Below, piece after piece: positions 52,690 through 60,838 of a stretch of DNA of 64,000 bases. Source of the DNA: Glycomyces sp. YM15 (lineage in GTDB: Bacteria; Actinomycetota; Actinomycetes; Mycobacteriales; Micromonosporaceae); NCBI RefSeq assembly GCF_016918015.1, contig NZ_JAERMK010000009.1, forward strand, positions 124,001-188,000, read 5' to 3'. A program made the translations under genes and the position numbers. The stretch's first letter is position 1. The number at the start of each line of letters is the position of its first letter. Below the pieces are notes generated by a model that was not told where the DNA came from, made no database searches, and worked only from the letters and a program-made list of their open reading frames with translations.

Positions 52690-52796
52690 TCTTCGGGGGC
52701 GGCCCCCGGGGTTCCCTCTTCGCCGCCAGTCCTGCCGGACCGGTCTCCTGCTTCGCTCCTCCTCCACCTGAAGCAGTCGTTTTTTCCATTCAACGA

Positions 52797-53300
52797 TCAC
52801 ATGTCCGGTAGCGAAAGCCAAGCACGCTTTTTCCACCTGTGGATAACTTCGTGAGCATTGTTTGTTTTGCCTGTTCGTGAGGCGCAGTGTTTTCCACAGG
52901 GCATGAAAAACGCGCCCGGACGGTGATGCCGCCCAGGCGCGGTGCCCGTGCCTTTCTTCGAGAGGCCAGCCGGTAAGTAGTTGACGTCCACCGGTATCCG
53001 GCGCCGGTTGCCCTTGCGGGCGCTTCGCTGCTCCTCCTCAAGTGCGACCTCGAAGACCGCTCTCCAGGAGCGGACGTCCGCGTGTCTGCGCAGCAGTGCC
53101 CTCCGCTCCCGCTCGGTCATGCCGCCCCAGACACCGAACTCGATGCGATTGTCGAGCGCGTCGGCGAGACATTCCAGCCGTACCGGACAGCCGCGGCACA
53201 CTTTCTTCGCGTTGTTCTGCTCTGCTCCTTGCACGAACAGGGCGTCAGGATCACCTTCCTGACATAGCGCCTTGGTCGTCCAGTCGATCAGCAGTCCCAT
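52797..53300 (-). CDS. whiB4: WhiB-family iron-sulfur regulator (WhiB4-like) with C-terminal extension
   Basis: 167 residues. The four cluster-binding cysteines are C13, C35, C38 and C44 (C-x2-C-x5-C at the end), and the GVWGG turn is at 56-60, followed by the Arg-rich DNA-contact segment TERERRALLRR. Gene order with the ATPase pair and ponA2 matches mycobacterial whiB4, a redox-sensing regulator. About 60 residues beyond the usual end are encoded by less GC-rich DNA with extra Cys/His (MPCGKHCAS) and may not be functional. GGAGG eight bases before ATG 53300. Confidence 0.88.
   Translation of the reverse strand: MGLLIDWTTKALCQEGDPDALFVQGAEQNNAKKVCRGCPVRLECLADALDNRIEFGVWGGMTERERRALLRRHADVRSWRAVFEVALEEEQRSARKGNRRRIPVDVNYLPAGLSKKGTGTAPGRHHRPGAFFMPCGKHCASRTGKTNNAHEVIHRWKKRAWLSLPDM
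52829..52898. promoter_or_regulatory. DnaA-box-like sequences inside the whiB 3' extension
   Basis: TTATCCACA, the exact bacterial DnaA-box consensus, is on the minus strand at 52838-52846; a near-match TTTTCCACC abuts it in inverted form (52829-52837) and TTTTCCACA is at 52890-52898. No dnaA, dnaN or AT-rich unwinding element is near, so an origin is not implied. Could be a titration site or chance in a less GC-rich patch. Confidence 0.3.
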
Positions 53301-53644
53301 CCGCATGACCTCCCCGTGAGATCTTTCCCTTCATACCCCCCGACGACTACATTCGAGTGATCTCTCGATCACAGAATGTGGCCGTCAGAACGGACCTTAC
53401 ACCTCTCGTAAGGGTTTGACTACTCTCCGAGACGAAAATCGGACTCCGCGGGATGGCTTCACCCCTACGGCTCATTACGCGATGGCGGCTCGCGATAATA
53501 ACGATTCCGATACGAGCGCATCCGCTCTTCCGGATCGCGGCGTATCAAAATACGGGCATACATGTCGCCTTGCTTGCGAGCCGCCTTCCGATACCCCGGA
53601 TGCCGCCGTGCCGCACTTCCCGACGTTCGTTCTAATCTGAGGCG
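53301..53644. other. divergent promoter region of whiB and ponA2
   Basis: About 340 bases, lower GC than around it, no gene seen. It must hold the promoters of both divergent genes; no operator could be assigned with confidence. Confidence 0.5.
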
Positions 53645-56089
53645 GTGGAGACCTTGAAACGCGACCGGAGTCCCCTGAGGGACGGCATCGCGCTGCTGAT
53701 CTGTGGCGTACTCGCCGGTGTGCTCGCGGCCGCGGCCGCCTTCCCCCTCGTCGGACTCGGCGGCCTCGTTGCCGAGAACAGCGTCGACTCGTTCGAGTCG
53801 CTGCCGACGGAGCTCACCAAACCCACCCTGCCGCAGACGACCTATGTGTACGCCTCCGACGGCGAGACGCTCATCACCTCCTTCTACGAGGAGAACCGCC
53901 GCGAGGTCACCCTCGACGAGGTCTCCCCAGTCATGATCGACGCACTCCTGGCCGCCGAGGACTCGAAGTTCTACGAACACAACGGAGTCGACTGGGCCGG
54001 GATCATCCGGGCCGCCGTGGCGAACCAGGGCGGCGACTCCCAGGGGGCGTCGACCCTCACCATGCAGTTCGTACGCAATACCCTGATCTACTCGGCTTCA
54101 ACCATCGACGAAGTGATCGCCGCGTCCGAGGACACGTACGAACGCAAGCTCCGAGAGGCCCGATACGCCATGGGCATCGAAGAGACGATGTCCAAAGAGG
54201 ACATCCTCGAGGGCTACCTGAACGTGATCTACCTCGGCAACCAGGCGTACGGCGTCCACGCCGGGTCGTACGCCTACTTCAACAAGCCGCCGAGCGAGCT
54301 CACCGCATCCGAGGCCGCGACCCTCGCCTCGCTGCCGAAATTCCCCTCCTTCGCCGACGGCCTCCTCGACGGCGAAGGCGACGACCAGAGGATCGTCGAG
54401 CGCCGCAACTGGGTCCTCGACCGCATGGTCAGCCTCGGCACCCTCGACCAGGCCGCGGCCGACGAGGCGAAGGCCCAGCCGCTCGGCCTCAACCCTCGCC
54501 CCGTCCGCAGCGAATGCGTCGACGTCGCGACCTCCAACTGGGGCTTCTTCTGCGACTACTTCAAGGAGTGGTGGGCGGACCAGGCGGCCTTCGGCGAGAC
54601 CGAACGCGACCGCATCAGCCTGCTCAAGCGCGGCGGCTTCAAGATCGTGACCAGCCTGGACGCCGAGCTCCAGGACAAGGCCACCGAGCGCCTCACCGAA
54701 GAGGTGAGCGTGAACAACTCCGCCGCGCTCGGCTCGGTCACCATCACCCCGGGCACCGGGCACGTGCGCGCGATGGCCGTGAACCGCAACTACAGTCTCG
54801 ACCAGACCGAGAACAAACCCCGGACCGACGGCGACGACAGCAAGCCCTCGAACTATCCGAACACGACGATCCCGCTCCTCAGCGGCAACGACGAAGTCTC
54901 CGGCTTCCCCGCGGGCTCGACGTTCAAGATCTTCACGATGGTCGCCGCCCTCGACGCGGGATTCCCGCTGCGGACCGCGCTGCCCTCACCCGGGCGGCTC
55001 ACCTCGCAGTACCTCACGGGCAAGGACGACCCGTCCGCGTGCGGCAGCATCGTCAACAACGACCAGCGCCACTGGTGCCCCAGCAACGACGGCAACTGGT
55101 CGGCCGGGCCGATGAACATGTGGGCCATGTTCGGGCGCTCCTCCAACACCGCGTTCGTGCAACTGCAGCAGGCCGTCGGCACCAGCAAGGCGTACGAGGC
55201 CGCGGTGGCCGCCGGCATCGACTTCGCTCCGAGCAGCGAGGCCGCCAAACGCGCCGAGAAGGACGACCTCGACAACTACGGCACGTTCACCCTCGGGTTC
55301 GACGCGACCACGCCGCTGGAGATGGCCGAGGCCTACGCGACCATCGCCGCCGAGGGCGTGCACTGCGAGCCGCTGCCGGTGATGCAGGTGATCGGCTCCG
55401 ACGGCAAGGAATGGGCCGATGCGGCCGCGCCGCAATGCGACCAGGCCTTCCCCAAGGAAGTCGCGAACGCCGCCGTCAGCGCCGGACGCTGCGTGGTCGG
55501 CCAGAACGCCGAGGGCACCCGCTGCTCGGGCAACGGCACCGCCGCCGGCTACACCGGGAACTTCGGACGCCCGCTCTTCGGCAAGACCGGCACCGCCGAC
55601 TCCGACCGCGCCTACTGGTTCATCGCCTCGACTCCGAACGCCACCACCGCGACCTTCGTCGGCGACCCCGACGCCAGCTTCCGGTCCAATGTGGCCACTG
55701 CGGATCTGAAGGTCTCGGTCAAGGAGGTCGGCGTCTCGATCCTCAAATCGGCGGTGAAGGACCTCGAAGAAGAGGACTGGAGCAAACCGAACGACAAGAT
55801 GACCAACGGCAAGAACCTGGTGTCGATCCCCAAGATCGACTGCATGGACGCCGACGACGCGCGGTCGCGGGTCGCCAACGCCGGTTTCGAGGCCTCCATC
55901 GCGTCGGGCCGGTTCGACTCCGAATGCAAAGAGGGCGAAGCGTTCTCGACCTCGATGACCGGCTCCGCCCCGAAAGGCACGCCGATCTGGATCCTCGTCT
56001 CGAACGGCTCGGGCTACAAGGAGGAGGACGAGAAGCCCGAGGACGGCGAGACACCGCCGACAGGGACCACGCCACCCGGTCAGGACTGA
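53645..56089 (+). CDS. ponA2: class A penicillin-binding protein with PASTA domain (PonA2-like)
   Basis: 814 residues. Builds peptidoglycan: GT51 glycan polymerase plus transpeptidase. One N-terminal membrane helix (IALLICGVLAGVLAAAAAF); GT51 with Glu105 in LLAAEDSKFYEHNG and STLTMQFVRNTL; transpeptidase motifs S425-T-F-K, SSN at 499-501 and KTGT from 647; one C-terminal PASTA domain (IDCMDADDARSRVANAGF) and an acidic Pro/Thr tail. Start GTG 53645 is in good frame but the ribosome site is close; TTG 53654 is an alternative. Divergent from whiB as in mycobacteria. Confidence 0.95.
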   Translation: METLKRDRSPLRDGIALLICGVLAGVLAAAAAFPLVGLGGLVAENSVDSFESLPTELTKPTLPQTTYVYASDGETLITSFYEENRREVTLDEVSPVMIDALLAAEDSKFYEHNGVDWAGIIRAAVANQGGDSQGASTLTMQFVRNTLIYSASTIDEVIAASEDTYERKLREARYAMGIEETMSKEDILEGYLNVIYLGNQAYGVHAGSYAYFNKPPSELTASEAATLASLPKFPSFADGLLDGEGDDQRIVERRNWVLDRMVSLGTLDQAAADEAKAQPLGLNPRPVRSECVDVATSNWGFFCDYFKEWWADQAAFGETERDRISLLKRGGFKIVTSLDAELQDKATERLTEEVSVNNSAALGSVTITPGTGHVRAMAVNRNYSLDQTENKPRTDGDDSKPSNYPNTTIPLLSGNDEVSGFPAGSTFKIFTMVAALDAGFPLRTALPSPGRLTSQYLTGKDDPSACGSIVNNDQRHWCPSNDGNWSAGPMNMWAMFGRSSNTAFVQLQQAVGTSKAYEAAVAAGIDFAPSSEAAKRAEKDDLDNYGTFTLGFDATTPLEMAEAYATIAAEGVHCEPLPVMQVIGSDGKEWADAAAPQCDQAFPKEVANAAVSAGRCVVGQNAEGTRCSGNGTAAGYTGNFGRPLFGKTGTADSDRAYWFIASTPNATTATFVGDPDASFRSNVATADLKVSVKEVGVSILKSAVKDLEEEDWSKPNDKMTNGKNLVSIPKIDCMDADDARSRVANAGFEASIASGRFDSECKEGEAFSTSMTGSAPKGTPIWILVSNGSGYKEEDEKPEDGETPPTGTTPPGQD

Positions 56090-56100
56090 GCCGTAAGCGA

Positions 56101-56136
56101 ACTGCGGGCCCGCGCCTCTCGGCGCGGGCCCGCAGT
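56101..56136. terminator. ponA2 terminator, bidirectional
   Basis: ACTGCGGGCCCGCGCC-TCTC-GGCGCGGGCCCGCAGT, sixteen perfect pairs, followed by CCTTTT. Confidence 0.9.
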
Positions 56137-56159
56137 CCTTTTGGGAGGAAGGAAGGTCG

Positions 56160-57032
56160 TCAGGGGGACTTCGGCATCACCAGGGTGCCGGGGGCGGCCC
56201 GGTCGGTGGGGATCGTCTGGCGGCCGTCGTCGTGGAGGTGGTTGCCTTCGCGGAGCCGGCCGTCGCGGATGGTCACCGCGCGCTGGGCGCGTTCGGCCAC
56301 TTCGTGGTCGTGGGTGATGATGAGGATGGTCAGGCCCTCGGCATGCAATTCGTCCAATGTGGCCATGATGGAGTCGGCGGTCCTGGAGTCGAGGTTGCCG
56401 GTGGGCTCGTCGCACAGCAGCAGGCTCGGCCCGGCCGCGAGGGCGCGGGCGATCGCGACCCGCTGGCGCTCACCGCCCGAGAGGGTCGTCGGCAGCGCGT
56501 CGAGCCGGTGGGAGAGGCCGACGAGTTCGAGCTTCTCGCGCGCGATCTGGCGCCGCTTGCGCTTCGGGACCCCTTGGTAGACCAGGGACATCGCGACGTT
56601 CTCGGTCGCGGTGCGGTGCGCCATGAGGTGGAATGCCTGGAAGATGAACCCGATCTTGTCGGCGCGCAGCTGCGTGCGGTGCGCCTCCTTCATCTTCGAC
56701 GTGTCGTGCCCGTCGAGCCAGTAGGTGCCCGCCGTGGGGGCATCCAGCAGCCCGAGCAGGTTGAGGAGCGTCGACTTGCCCGAGCCGGAGGGGCCGACGA
56801 TCGCGACGTACTCGCCGTCCTCGATCCGCAGCTCGACCGGCTTCAGCGCCTCCACGGGCGGTGGGCCCGGATAGGTCATGCCCACGCCGTCGAGTTCGAT
56901 CAGCGCACGGCCGCTCTCGGCGGGCCCGGCCTCGACGCGCGCGAACACCGCGGTGTCGTCAACGGCGGCAGGGCCGTTCGCGGCACCGCCGCTGACGGTC
57001 GGCAGGATCATGGTCGCGTCGTCTTCGGTCAC
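56160..57032 (-). CDS. ABC transporter ATP-binding protein (MacB/LolD type)
   Basis: 290 residues. An N-terminal extension of about 40 residues, then the ATPase domain: GPSGSGKSTLLNLLGLLDAP, Q-loop IGFIFQAFHLMAHRTATENV, signature LSGGERQRVAIARAL, LLLCDEPTGNLD and IIITHDHE. LolD/MacB-like exporters pair with FtsX-type permeases, but none adjoins this gene, so the partner is elsewhere. GTG 57032 is the reading start; ATG 57011 lies 21 bases on. A terminator lies between it and ponA2. Confidence 0.92.
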   Translation of the reverse strand: MTEDDATMILPTVSGGAANGPAAVDDTAVFARVEAGPAESGRALIELDGVGMTYPGPPPVEALKPVELRIEDGEYVAIVGPSGSGKSTLLNLLGLLDAPTAGTYWLDGHDTSKMKEAHRTQLRADKIGFIFQAFHLMAHRTATENVAMSLVYQGVPKRKRRQIAREKLELVGLSHRLDALPTTLSGGERQRVAIARALAAGPSLLLCDEPTGNLDSRTADSIMATLDELHAEGLTILIITHDHEVAERAQRAVTIRDGRLREGNHLHDDGRQTIPTDRAAPGTLVMPKSP

Positions 57033-57095
57033 GTCTCCAAGACGCCCGAACCGTCGCGAGTGGTTGCACGCCGGACCGGTCCGAGTCCGCGAACC

Positions 57096-58034
57096 TCAGT
57101 CGAAGGCGAAGTCGGCCATCACCGGGCGGTGGTCGGAGGCGGTCGCGTCCAGGACGTCCGAGCCGGTGGCCTCGAGGCCCCGGTAGAGGACCTGGTCGAT
57201 CCGCGCCATCGGCGTGTCGGCGGGCCAGGTGAACCCGAAGCCCTTCCCGGCGTCGGCCTGCGCCGAATGCAGCTGGTAGGTGATCGGGGCGAGCGCCCGG
57301 TCCTGGGAGGTGCCGTTCAGGTCGCCCGCGAGGACGACGCGGTCGAGCCGCTCGTCGGCGAGCGCTTCGCCGAGGAGCCGCGCGGTCTCGTTGCGCTGGA
57401 CGGAGGTGAAGCCCTCGGTGTTGACGCGCACGGAGAGGAGGTGCGCGACGTAGACCGCGACGGGTTCGCCGTCGATCTCGACGGCGGCGCGGAAGGCGCG
57501 GGCCCAGCCGAGGTCGAGGTCGACCTCGTAGGAGTCGACGACGGGGTGGGTGGACCAGAGGGCGACGGTGCCGTAGGAGACCGAGTACTCGTACTGGTCG
57601 TCGAGGAGGTCGGCCCAGGCGTAGCGCTGGTCCTCGGTGAGTTCGACCAGGACGATGACGTCGGGTTCGGCGGCGAGGAGGGTCGCGGCGGTGCCCTCGG
57701 TGTCGGTGTTGTTGGCGTTGACGTTGTGGGCGACGATGCGGAAGTCGCCCTCGCCCCCGTGCTTGTCGGGGATGAGCCCGGCGTACATCTGGAACCAGAC
57801 GAGGCCGGGGAGCAGGGCGCAGAGGATGGCGAGGGGCCTGCGGCGGATGGCGGCGAGGATGAGGAGGAGCGGGACGGCGAGGCCGAACCACGGCAGGAAG
57901 GTCTCGATGAGGCTGCCGAGGTTGAACCAGCGGTTGGGGATGAACCGGTGGAGGAGCAGGATCGCGGCGAGGAGCAGCGACAGGACGATGAGCGCCCCGC
58001 TGAAGATCTTCCCGCCCGTCGATGATCGGCTCAC
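57096..58034 (-). CDS. endonuclease/exonuclease/phosphatase (EEP) membrane protein, VanJ-like
   Basis: 312 residues. Three N-terminal membrane helices (IFSGALIVLSLLLAAILLL, LPWFGLAVPLLLILAAI, AILCALLPGLVWFQM), then an outward-facing EEP domain: RIVAHNVNANNTDTEG, IVLVELTEDQRYAW, VLAGDLNGTSQD, IDQVLYRG and ASDHRPVMADF (metal and catalytic residues intact). The layout matches VanJ-like proteins, some of which act on undecaprenyl diphosphate and give teicoplanin resistance. GTG 58034 is the likely start. Same strand as the ABC ATPase 63 bases on. Confidence 0.88.
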   Translation of the reverse strand: MSRSSTGGKIFSGALIVLSLLLAAILLLHRFIPNRWFNLGSLIETFLPWFGLAVPLLLILAAIRRRPLAILCALLPGLVWFQMYAGLIPDKHGGEGDFRIVAHNVNANNTDTEGTAATLLAAEPDVIVLVELTEDQRYAWADLLDDQYEYSVSYGTVALWSTHPVVDSYEVDLDLGWARAFRAAVEIDGEPVAVYVAHLLSVRVNTEGFTSVQRNETARLLGEALADERLDRVVLAGDLNGTSQDRALAPITYQLHSAQADAGKGFGFTWPADTPMARIDQVLYRGLEATGSDVLDATASDHRPVMADFAFD

Positions 58035-58218
58035 CCGCTGCCCGCCTTTCTCAGTGTGAGCGGCGCCGCTGCGCCTTGCGCGCCGCCGGCGGCGGCGCGG
58101 TCCCGACAGGTTAGCCGCCCGAAGCGAACAGCGGCGAATGCGGCCCGTGACGGCGCCCCGGGCCGGCGGCAACCGAGCGTACCGGCGGGTGGGCCGCGAC
58201 CCGGATAGGATTCGCGCC

Positions 58219-58911
58219 ATGGCGTCCCTCCCCTATCTCGAGCTGCTGCGTGCGGAGTCCGCGGCGTTCAGCGCCTGCCTCGACGGCGATCTAGCTGTGC
58301 CCGTTCCCCATTGCGGGGACTGGCGGTTGCGCGACCTCGCCGGGCATCTGGGCCGTGACAACCGCTGGGTGATCGCCGCGGTGACCGAGCGGCGCGGCGA
58401 CTTCGAGGCGCCGCCCGCGCCGGCGTCGGACGCGGCGATCCGGGCTTGGTTCGACGCCTCGGCGGAGAATCTGCTGGCCGTCCTGGACACGGACCCCGAG
58501 CAGGAGGCGTGGACGCTCCATCCGCCGCGCACCGTCGGTTTCTGGCATCGGCGGCGCGCCCAGGAGACGCTGATCCACCGGTGGGACGCGCAGCACGCGC
58601 TGGGGCGGGCGCTGCCCTTCGACCCGGCGCTCGCGGAGGACGGCGTGGCGGAGGTCTTCGACACGATGGCGCCGCGCCAGGTCGGGCTGGGTCGGGCCGT
58701 GCCGCCTCGGCATGCGCTGCGGGTGCGCGCCACCGACACCGGCGGGTCTTGGACGTACGGTCCGGGCGAGCCCGCCGCCGAGGTCTCGGGGACGGCCGAG
58801 CGGCTGCTCCTCGTGCTCTGGGGCAGGGTGTCCGCCGATGACGCGTCGATCACCTGGTCGGGCGACCGCGCGGCGGGCGACGAGGTCCTCGCCGGCGCGT
58901 TGACGCCGTAG
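58219..58911 (+). CDS. maleylpyruvate isomerase family mycothiol-dependent enzyme
   Basis: 230 residues. DinB/MDMPI fold with metal ligands in CGDWRLRDLAGHLGR (His) and RAQETLIHRWDAQHA (Glu, His, Asp). A C-terminal MDMPI domain follows (GGSWTYGPGEPAAEVSG, LLLVLWGRVSADD). Many family members use mycothiol or act in detoxification; substrate unknown. AGGA eight bases before ATG 58219 sets the start; an upstream extension is Arg-rich and non-conserved. Next to it lies the remnant tRNA-Ser end. Confidence 0.9.
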   Translation: MASLPYLELLRAESAAFSACLDGDLAVPVPHCGDWRLRDLAGHLGRDNRWVIAAVTERRGDFEAPPAPASDAAIRAWFDASAENLLAVLDTDPEQEAWTLHPPRTVGFWHRRRAQETLIHRWDAQHALGRALPFDPALAEDGVAEVFDTMAPRQVGLGRAVPPRHALRVRATDTGGSWTYGPGEPAAEVSGTAERLLLVLWGRVSADDASITWSGDRAAGDEVLAGALTP

Positions 58912-58955
58912 GGCGCGACCTTGATGAGGCGCTGCTCGAGCCCTGCAATCACGAC

Positions 58956-58988
58956 ATGCCGGGGCTCCCGATTCGGGAGGCCCGGCAT
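58956..58988. terminator. hairpin similar to the tRNA-Ser terminator
   Basis: ATGCCGGGGCTCCCG-ATT-CGGGAGGCCCGGCAT, fifteen pairs with one mismatch. Strikingly like the tRNA-Ser terminator at 60594-60631 (same CCGGGCCTCCCG core). Part of a duplicated tRNA end. Confidence 0.7.
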
Positions 58989-58997
58989 TCCCGACGT

Positions 58998-59023
58998 TGG
59001 CGGTGGCGGAGGGACTCGAACCC
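58998..59023 (-). repeat. duplicated 3' end of tRNA-Ser
   Basis: 26 bases on the minus strand identical at 23 positions to the 3' end of tRNA-Ser at 60641-60666, including acceptor arm, discriminator and CCA (CCGCCACCGCCA). The rest of the tRNA is not present. With the neighbouring hairpin the repeat unit is about 70 bases, in direct orientation to the intact copy 1.6 kb away. Confidence 0.65.
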
Positions 59024-59089
59024 GATGCCGCCGAGACCCCGGCTCATGCGCCGAGTCGACGGGCGACGCCGGCGACGCGCGGGAAGAGG

Positions 59090-60340
59090 TCACAGCCGGA
59101 AGATGATCAAGGCGATGTCGTCGCGTGCGCCGCCCGCGACCACGAGGTTGGAAAGCAGCGCGTCGGCCATGCGTTCGGGGCTGTGGGCGCCGTGGCGACC
59201 CAGCGTCGCGACGAGGCGGGCGAGACCCTCGTCGATGTCCTCCCCGCGCCGCTCGATCAGTCCGTCGGTATAGAGCACGAGGGTGTCTCCGGGGGTGTAG
59301 ACATGCCCGGCCTGCGAGCGGGGGACGTGGCGGGGGCGCGTGCCCAGCGGCGGGTCGACGATCTGGTTCAGCAGCTCGCATTCGCCGTTCGCGCGCACCA
59401 GAACCGGTGGCGGGTGCCCCGCGTTGCTGTAGGTGATCACCCGGCTGTCGGGATCCACCATCGCATTGGCGGCCGTGGTGTTCACGGCCCCCTCCAGCGA
59501 GCGGGCGTAGAGGCCCAGGACCTCCAGGGCTTGGGCGGGGCGCTCCGAGGTGCGGATGGCGGCGTTCAGCGCGCTGCGCATCATGCCCATGACCGCGGCC
59601 GCCTCCAAGCCGTGGCCGACGACGTCGCCGATCGTCAGCACGACGCGGTCCCCCGGCAGGTCGATGAAGTCGTACCAGTCCCCGCACACGTTCAGGGTTT
59701 CGACGGCGGGCAGGTAGCGCACCGCGACGCCGTCGTGGTGCTGGAGGTCCGGCGTCATCAGCATGGTCTTCTGCAAGGTGACGGCCACTTCGTGCTCGCG
59801 ATCGTGGGCCGAACGCAGTCCCTGGTTGAGGAGTTGCAGCTCGCGGGCCCGCGTGTACAGCTCGGCCCCCAAGCCGTCCCCCTCGATCGACGTTCTCGCC
59901 GGCGGCCGGTCGCCGGAGGAGAGGGCATTGACGAGCGGGGTCACGTCGTCCATCCGAATGAGGATGCTCTTGAGTGCGCGGTCCGGACCCAGGATCGGCG
60001 TGTTGGTCGGCAACCACCAGCGCTCCTCGTGCACGCCGGGCCGACCCGTGATGGCGATGTCGTACTTCTGCAGGGCCATCGTGTCCGGCTCCCGCGACTC
60101 GATGACCCTCTGCAGCGAGGCGCTCAGATTCCGCACCCCGTCAGATTCCTGATCGGCCGGGTTCCCCGGGAAGGCGTCGAAGAGGTGCCGCCCGAGCAGA
60201 TCCTCGCGGGTGCGACCGGTGGCTTTGCGATAGGCATGGTTGACCTCCACGATCACCAGATCCGGGTCGAGCACCACGGACGGGCTCGGCGTCAGCTCGA
60301 AGAACGCCGCATAATCCAGGTCCGCGATGCCGTGTGCCAC
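59090..60340 (-). CDS. PAS-domain SpoIIE-type (PP2C) serine phosphatase
   Basis: 416 residues. An N-terminal PAS domain (SVVLDPDLVIVEVNHAYRKA, GRHLFDAFPGNP), a coiled linker (ELYTRARELQLLNQGLRSAH), and the SpoIIE phosphatase: CGDWYDFIDLPGDRV, IGDVVGHGLEAAAVMGMM, TYSNAGHPPPVLV, VLYTDGLIERRGED and DDIALIIFR. Such RsbU/RsbP-like phosphatases dephosphorylate anti-sigma antagonists to switch on a stress sigma factor; no anti-sigma genes adjoin. GTG 60340 start. It lies between the two tRNA-Ser ends. Confidence 0.93.
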   Translation of the reverse strand: MAHGIADLDYAAFFELTPSPSVVLDPDLVIVEVNHAYRKATGRTREDLLGRHLFDAFPGNPADQESDGVRNLSASLQRVIESREPDTMALQKYDIAITGRPGVHEERWWLPTNTPILGPDRALKSILIRMDDVTPLVNALSSGDRPPARTSIEGDGLGAELYTRARELQLLNQGLRSAHDREHEVAVTLQKTMLMTPDLQHHDGVAVRYLPAVETLNVCGDWYDFIDLPGDRVVLTIGDVVGHGLEAAAVMGMMRSALNAAIRTSERPAQALEVLGLYARSLEGAVNTTAANAMVDPDSRVITYSNAGHPPPVLVRANGECELLNQIVDPPLGTRPRHVPRSQAGHVYTPGDTLVLYTDGLIERRGEDIDEGLARLVATLGRHGAHSPERMADALLSNLVVAGGARDDIALIIFRL

Positions 60341-60414
60341 AGTGCCCCACTCGTCCTACCCGTGAACTAGAACCCCATTGGCCACGCTACCTGCAGCTCT
60401 GGGGAAATGCTCGA

Positions 60415-60593
60415 TTGCGCGAGAGCGGAGACGGCGACAGTCTCCGCACGCACGTCGTAGACCCGATCCGCCAGGACATCGCCAAGCGTGTCGGGGAGGC
60501 GTTCTGGAAGGCCGCCGAGGAGGACGGCGGTCAGAAGGGCGATGCCGCCGCTGGACAGGGCCCTGTTGAGACCCTTGATGAGACCCTGAAACG
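60415..60593 (+). pseudogene. possible gene-tail remnant
   Basis: One frame reads RESGDGDSLRTHVVDPIRQD, then IAKRVGEAFWKAAEEDGG and DAAAGQGPVETLDETLKRER with coding-like codon use, but no start codon or ribosome site, and it runs into the tRNA-Ser terminator. It could be the tail of a gene lost when the tRNA-flanked segment changed. Weak evidence. Confidence 0.3.
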
Positions 60594-60631
60594 CGAACGC
60601 CGGGCCTCCCGATCGGGAGGCCCGGCGTTCG
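60594..60631 (-). terminator. tRNA-Ser terminator, 38-bp perfect palindrome
   Basis: CGAACGCCGGGCCTCCC and its complement meet at CGAT: the 38 bases are a perfect palindrome, giving about 17 pairs with a four-base loop, ten bases after the tRNA 3' end. Confidence 0.88.
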
Positions 60632-60640
60632 TACTGCTTA

Positions 60641-60731
60641 TGGCGGTGGCGGTGGGATTTGAACCCACGGTTGAGGGTTACCCAACACTCGCTTTCGAGG
60701 CGAGCTCCTTCGGCCGCTCGGACACGCCACC
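60641..60731 (-). tRNA. tRNA-Ser (anticodon CGA)
   Basis: 91 bases including encoded CCA. Acceptor GGTGGCG pairs with CGCCACC; anticodon loop CTCGAAA gives CGA for UCG codons; long variable arm (GTTGGGTAACCCTCAAC) typical of Ser; T-loop GGTTCAAATCC. Its 3' end and terminator are duplicated at 58956-59023. Confidence 0.97.
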
Positions 60732-60838
60732 GCGGAGAACACTACCGGACTGCGGCGGCCCGTGCAGAACCGGGCTCGGCGATCCAGCTCACAGCCGGTC
60801 CTCGCAAATTCATGGGATGTTTATGAGAAGCTGGCGTC

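Larger units (their letters stand above)
52447..52796. other. convergent intergenic region
   Basis: 350 bases between the ATPase pair and whiB. It holds two strong hairpins (52602-52634 and 52664-52689) and a shorter GGGGGC/GCCCCC hairpin near 52695, and no gene. Confidence 0.6.

Noticed and set aside
52829-52898. Possible replication origin from the DnaA-box-like sites
   Set aside because: Only three boxes, no dnaA/dnaN neighbours and no unwinding element; kept only as a possible box cluster.
58998-59090. A complete second tRNA gene
   Set aside because: Only the 3' 26 bases resemble a tRNA; no anticodon arm or 5' acceptor could be folded.
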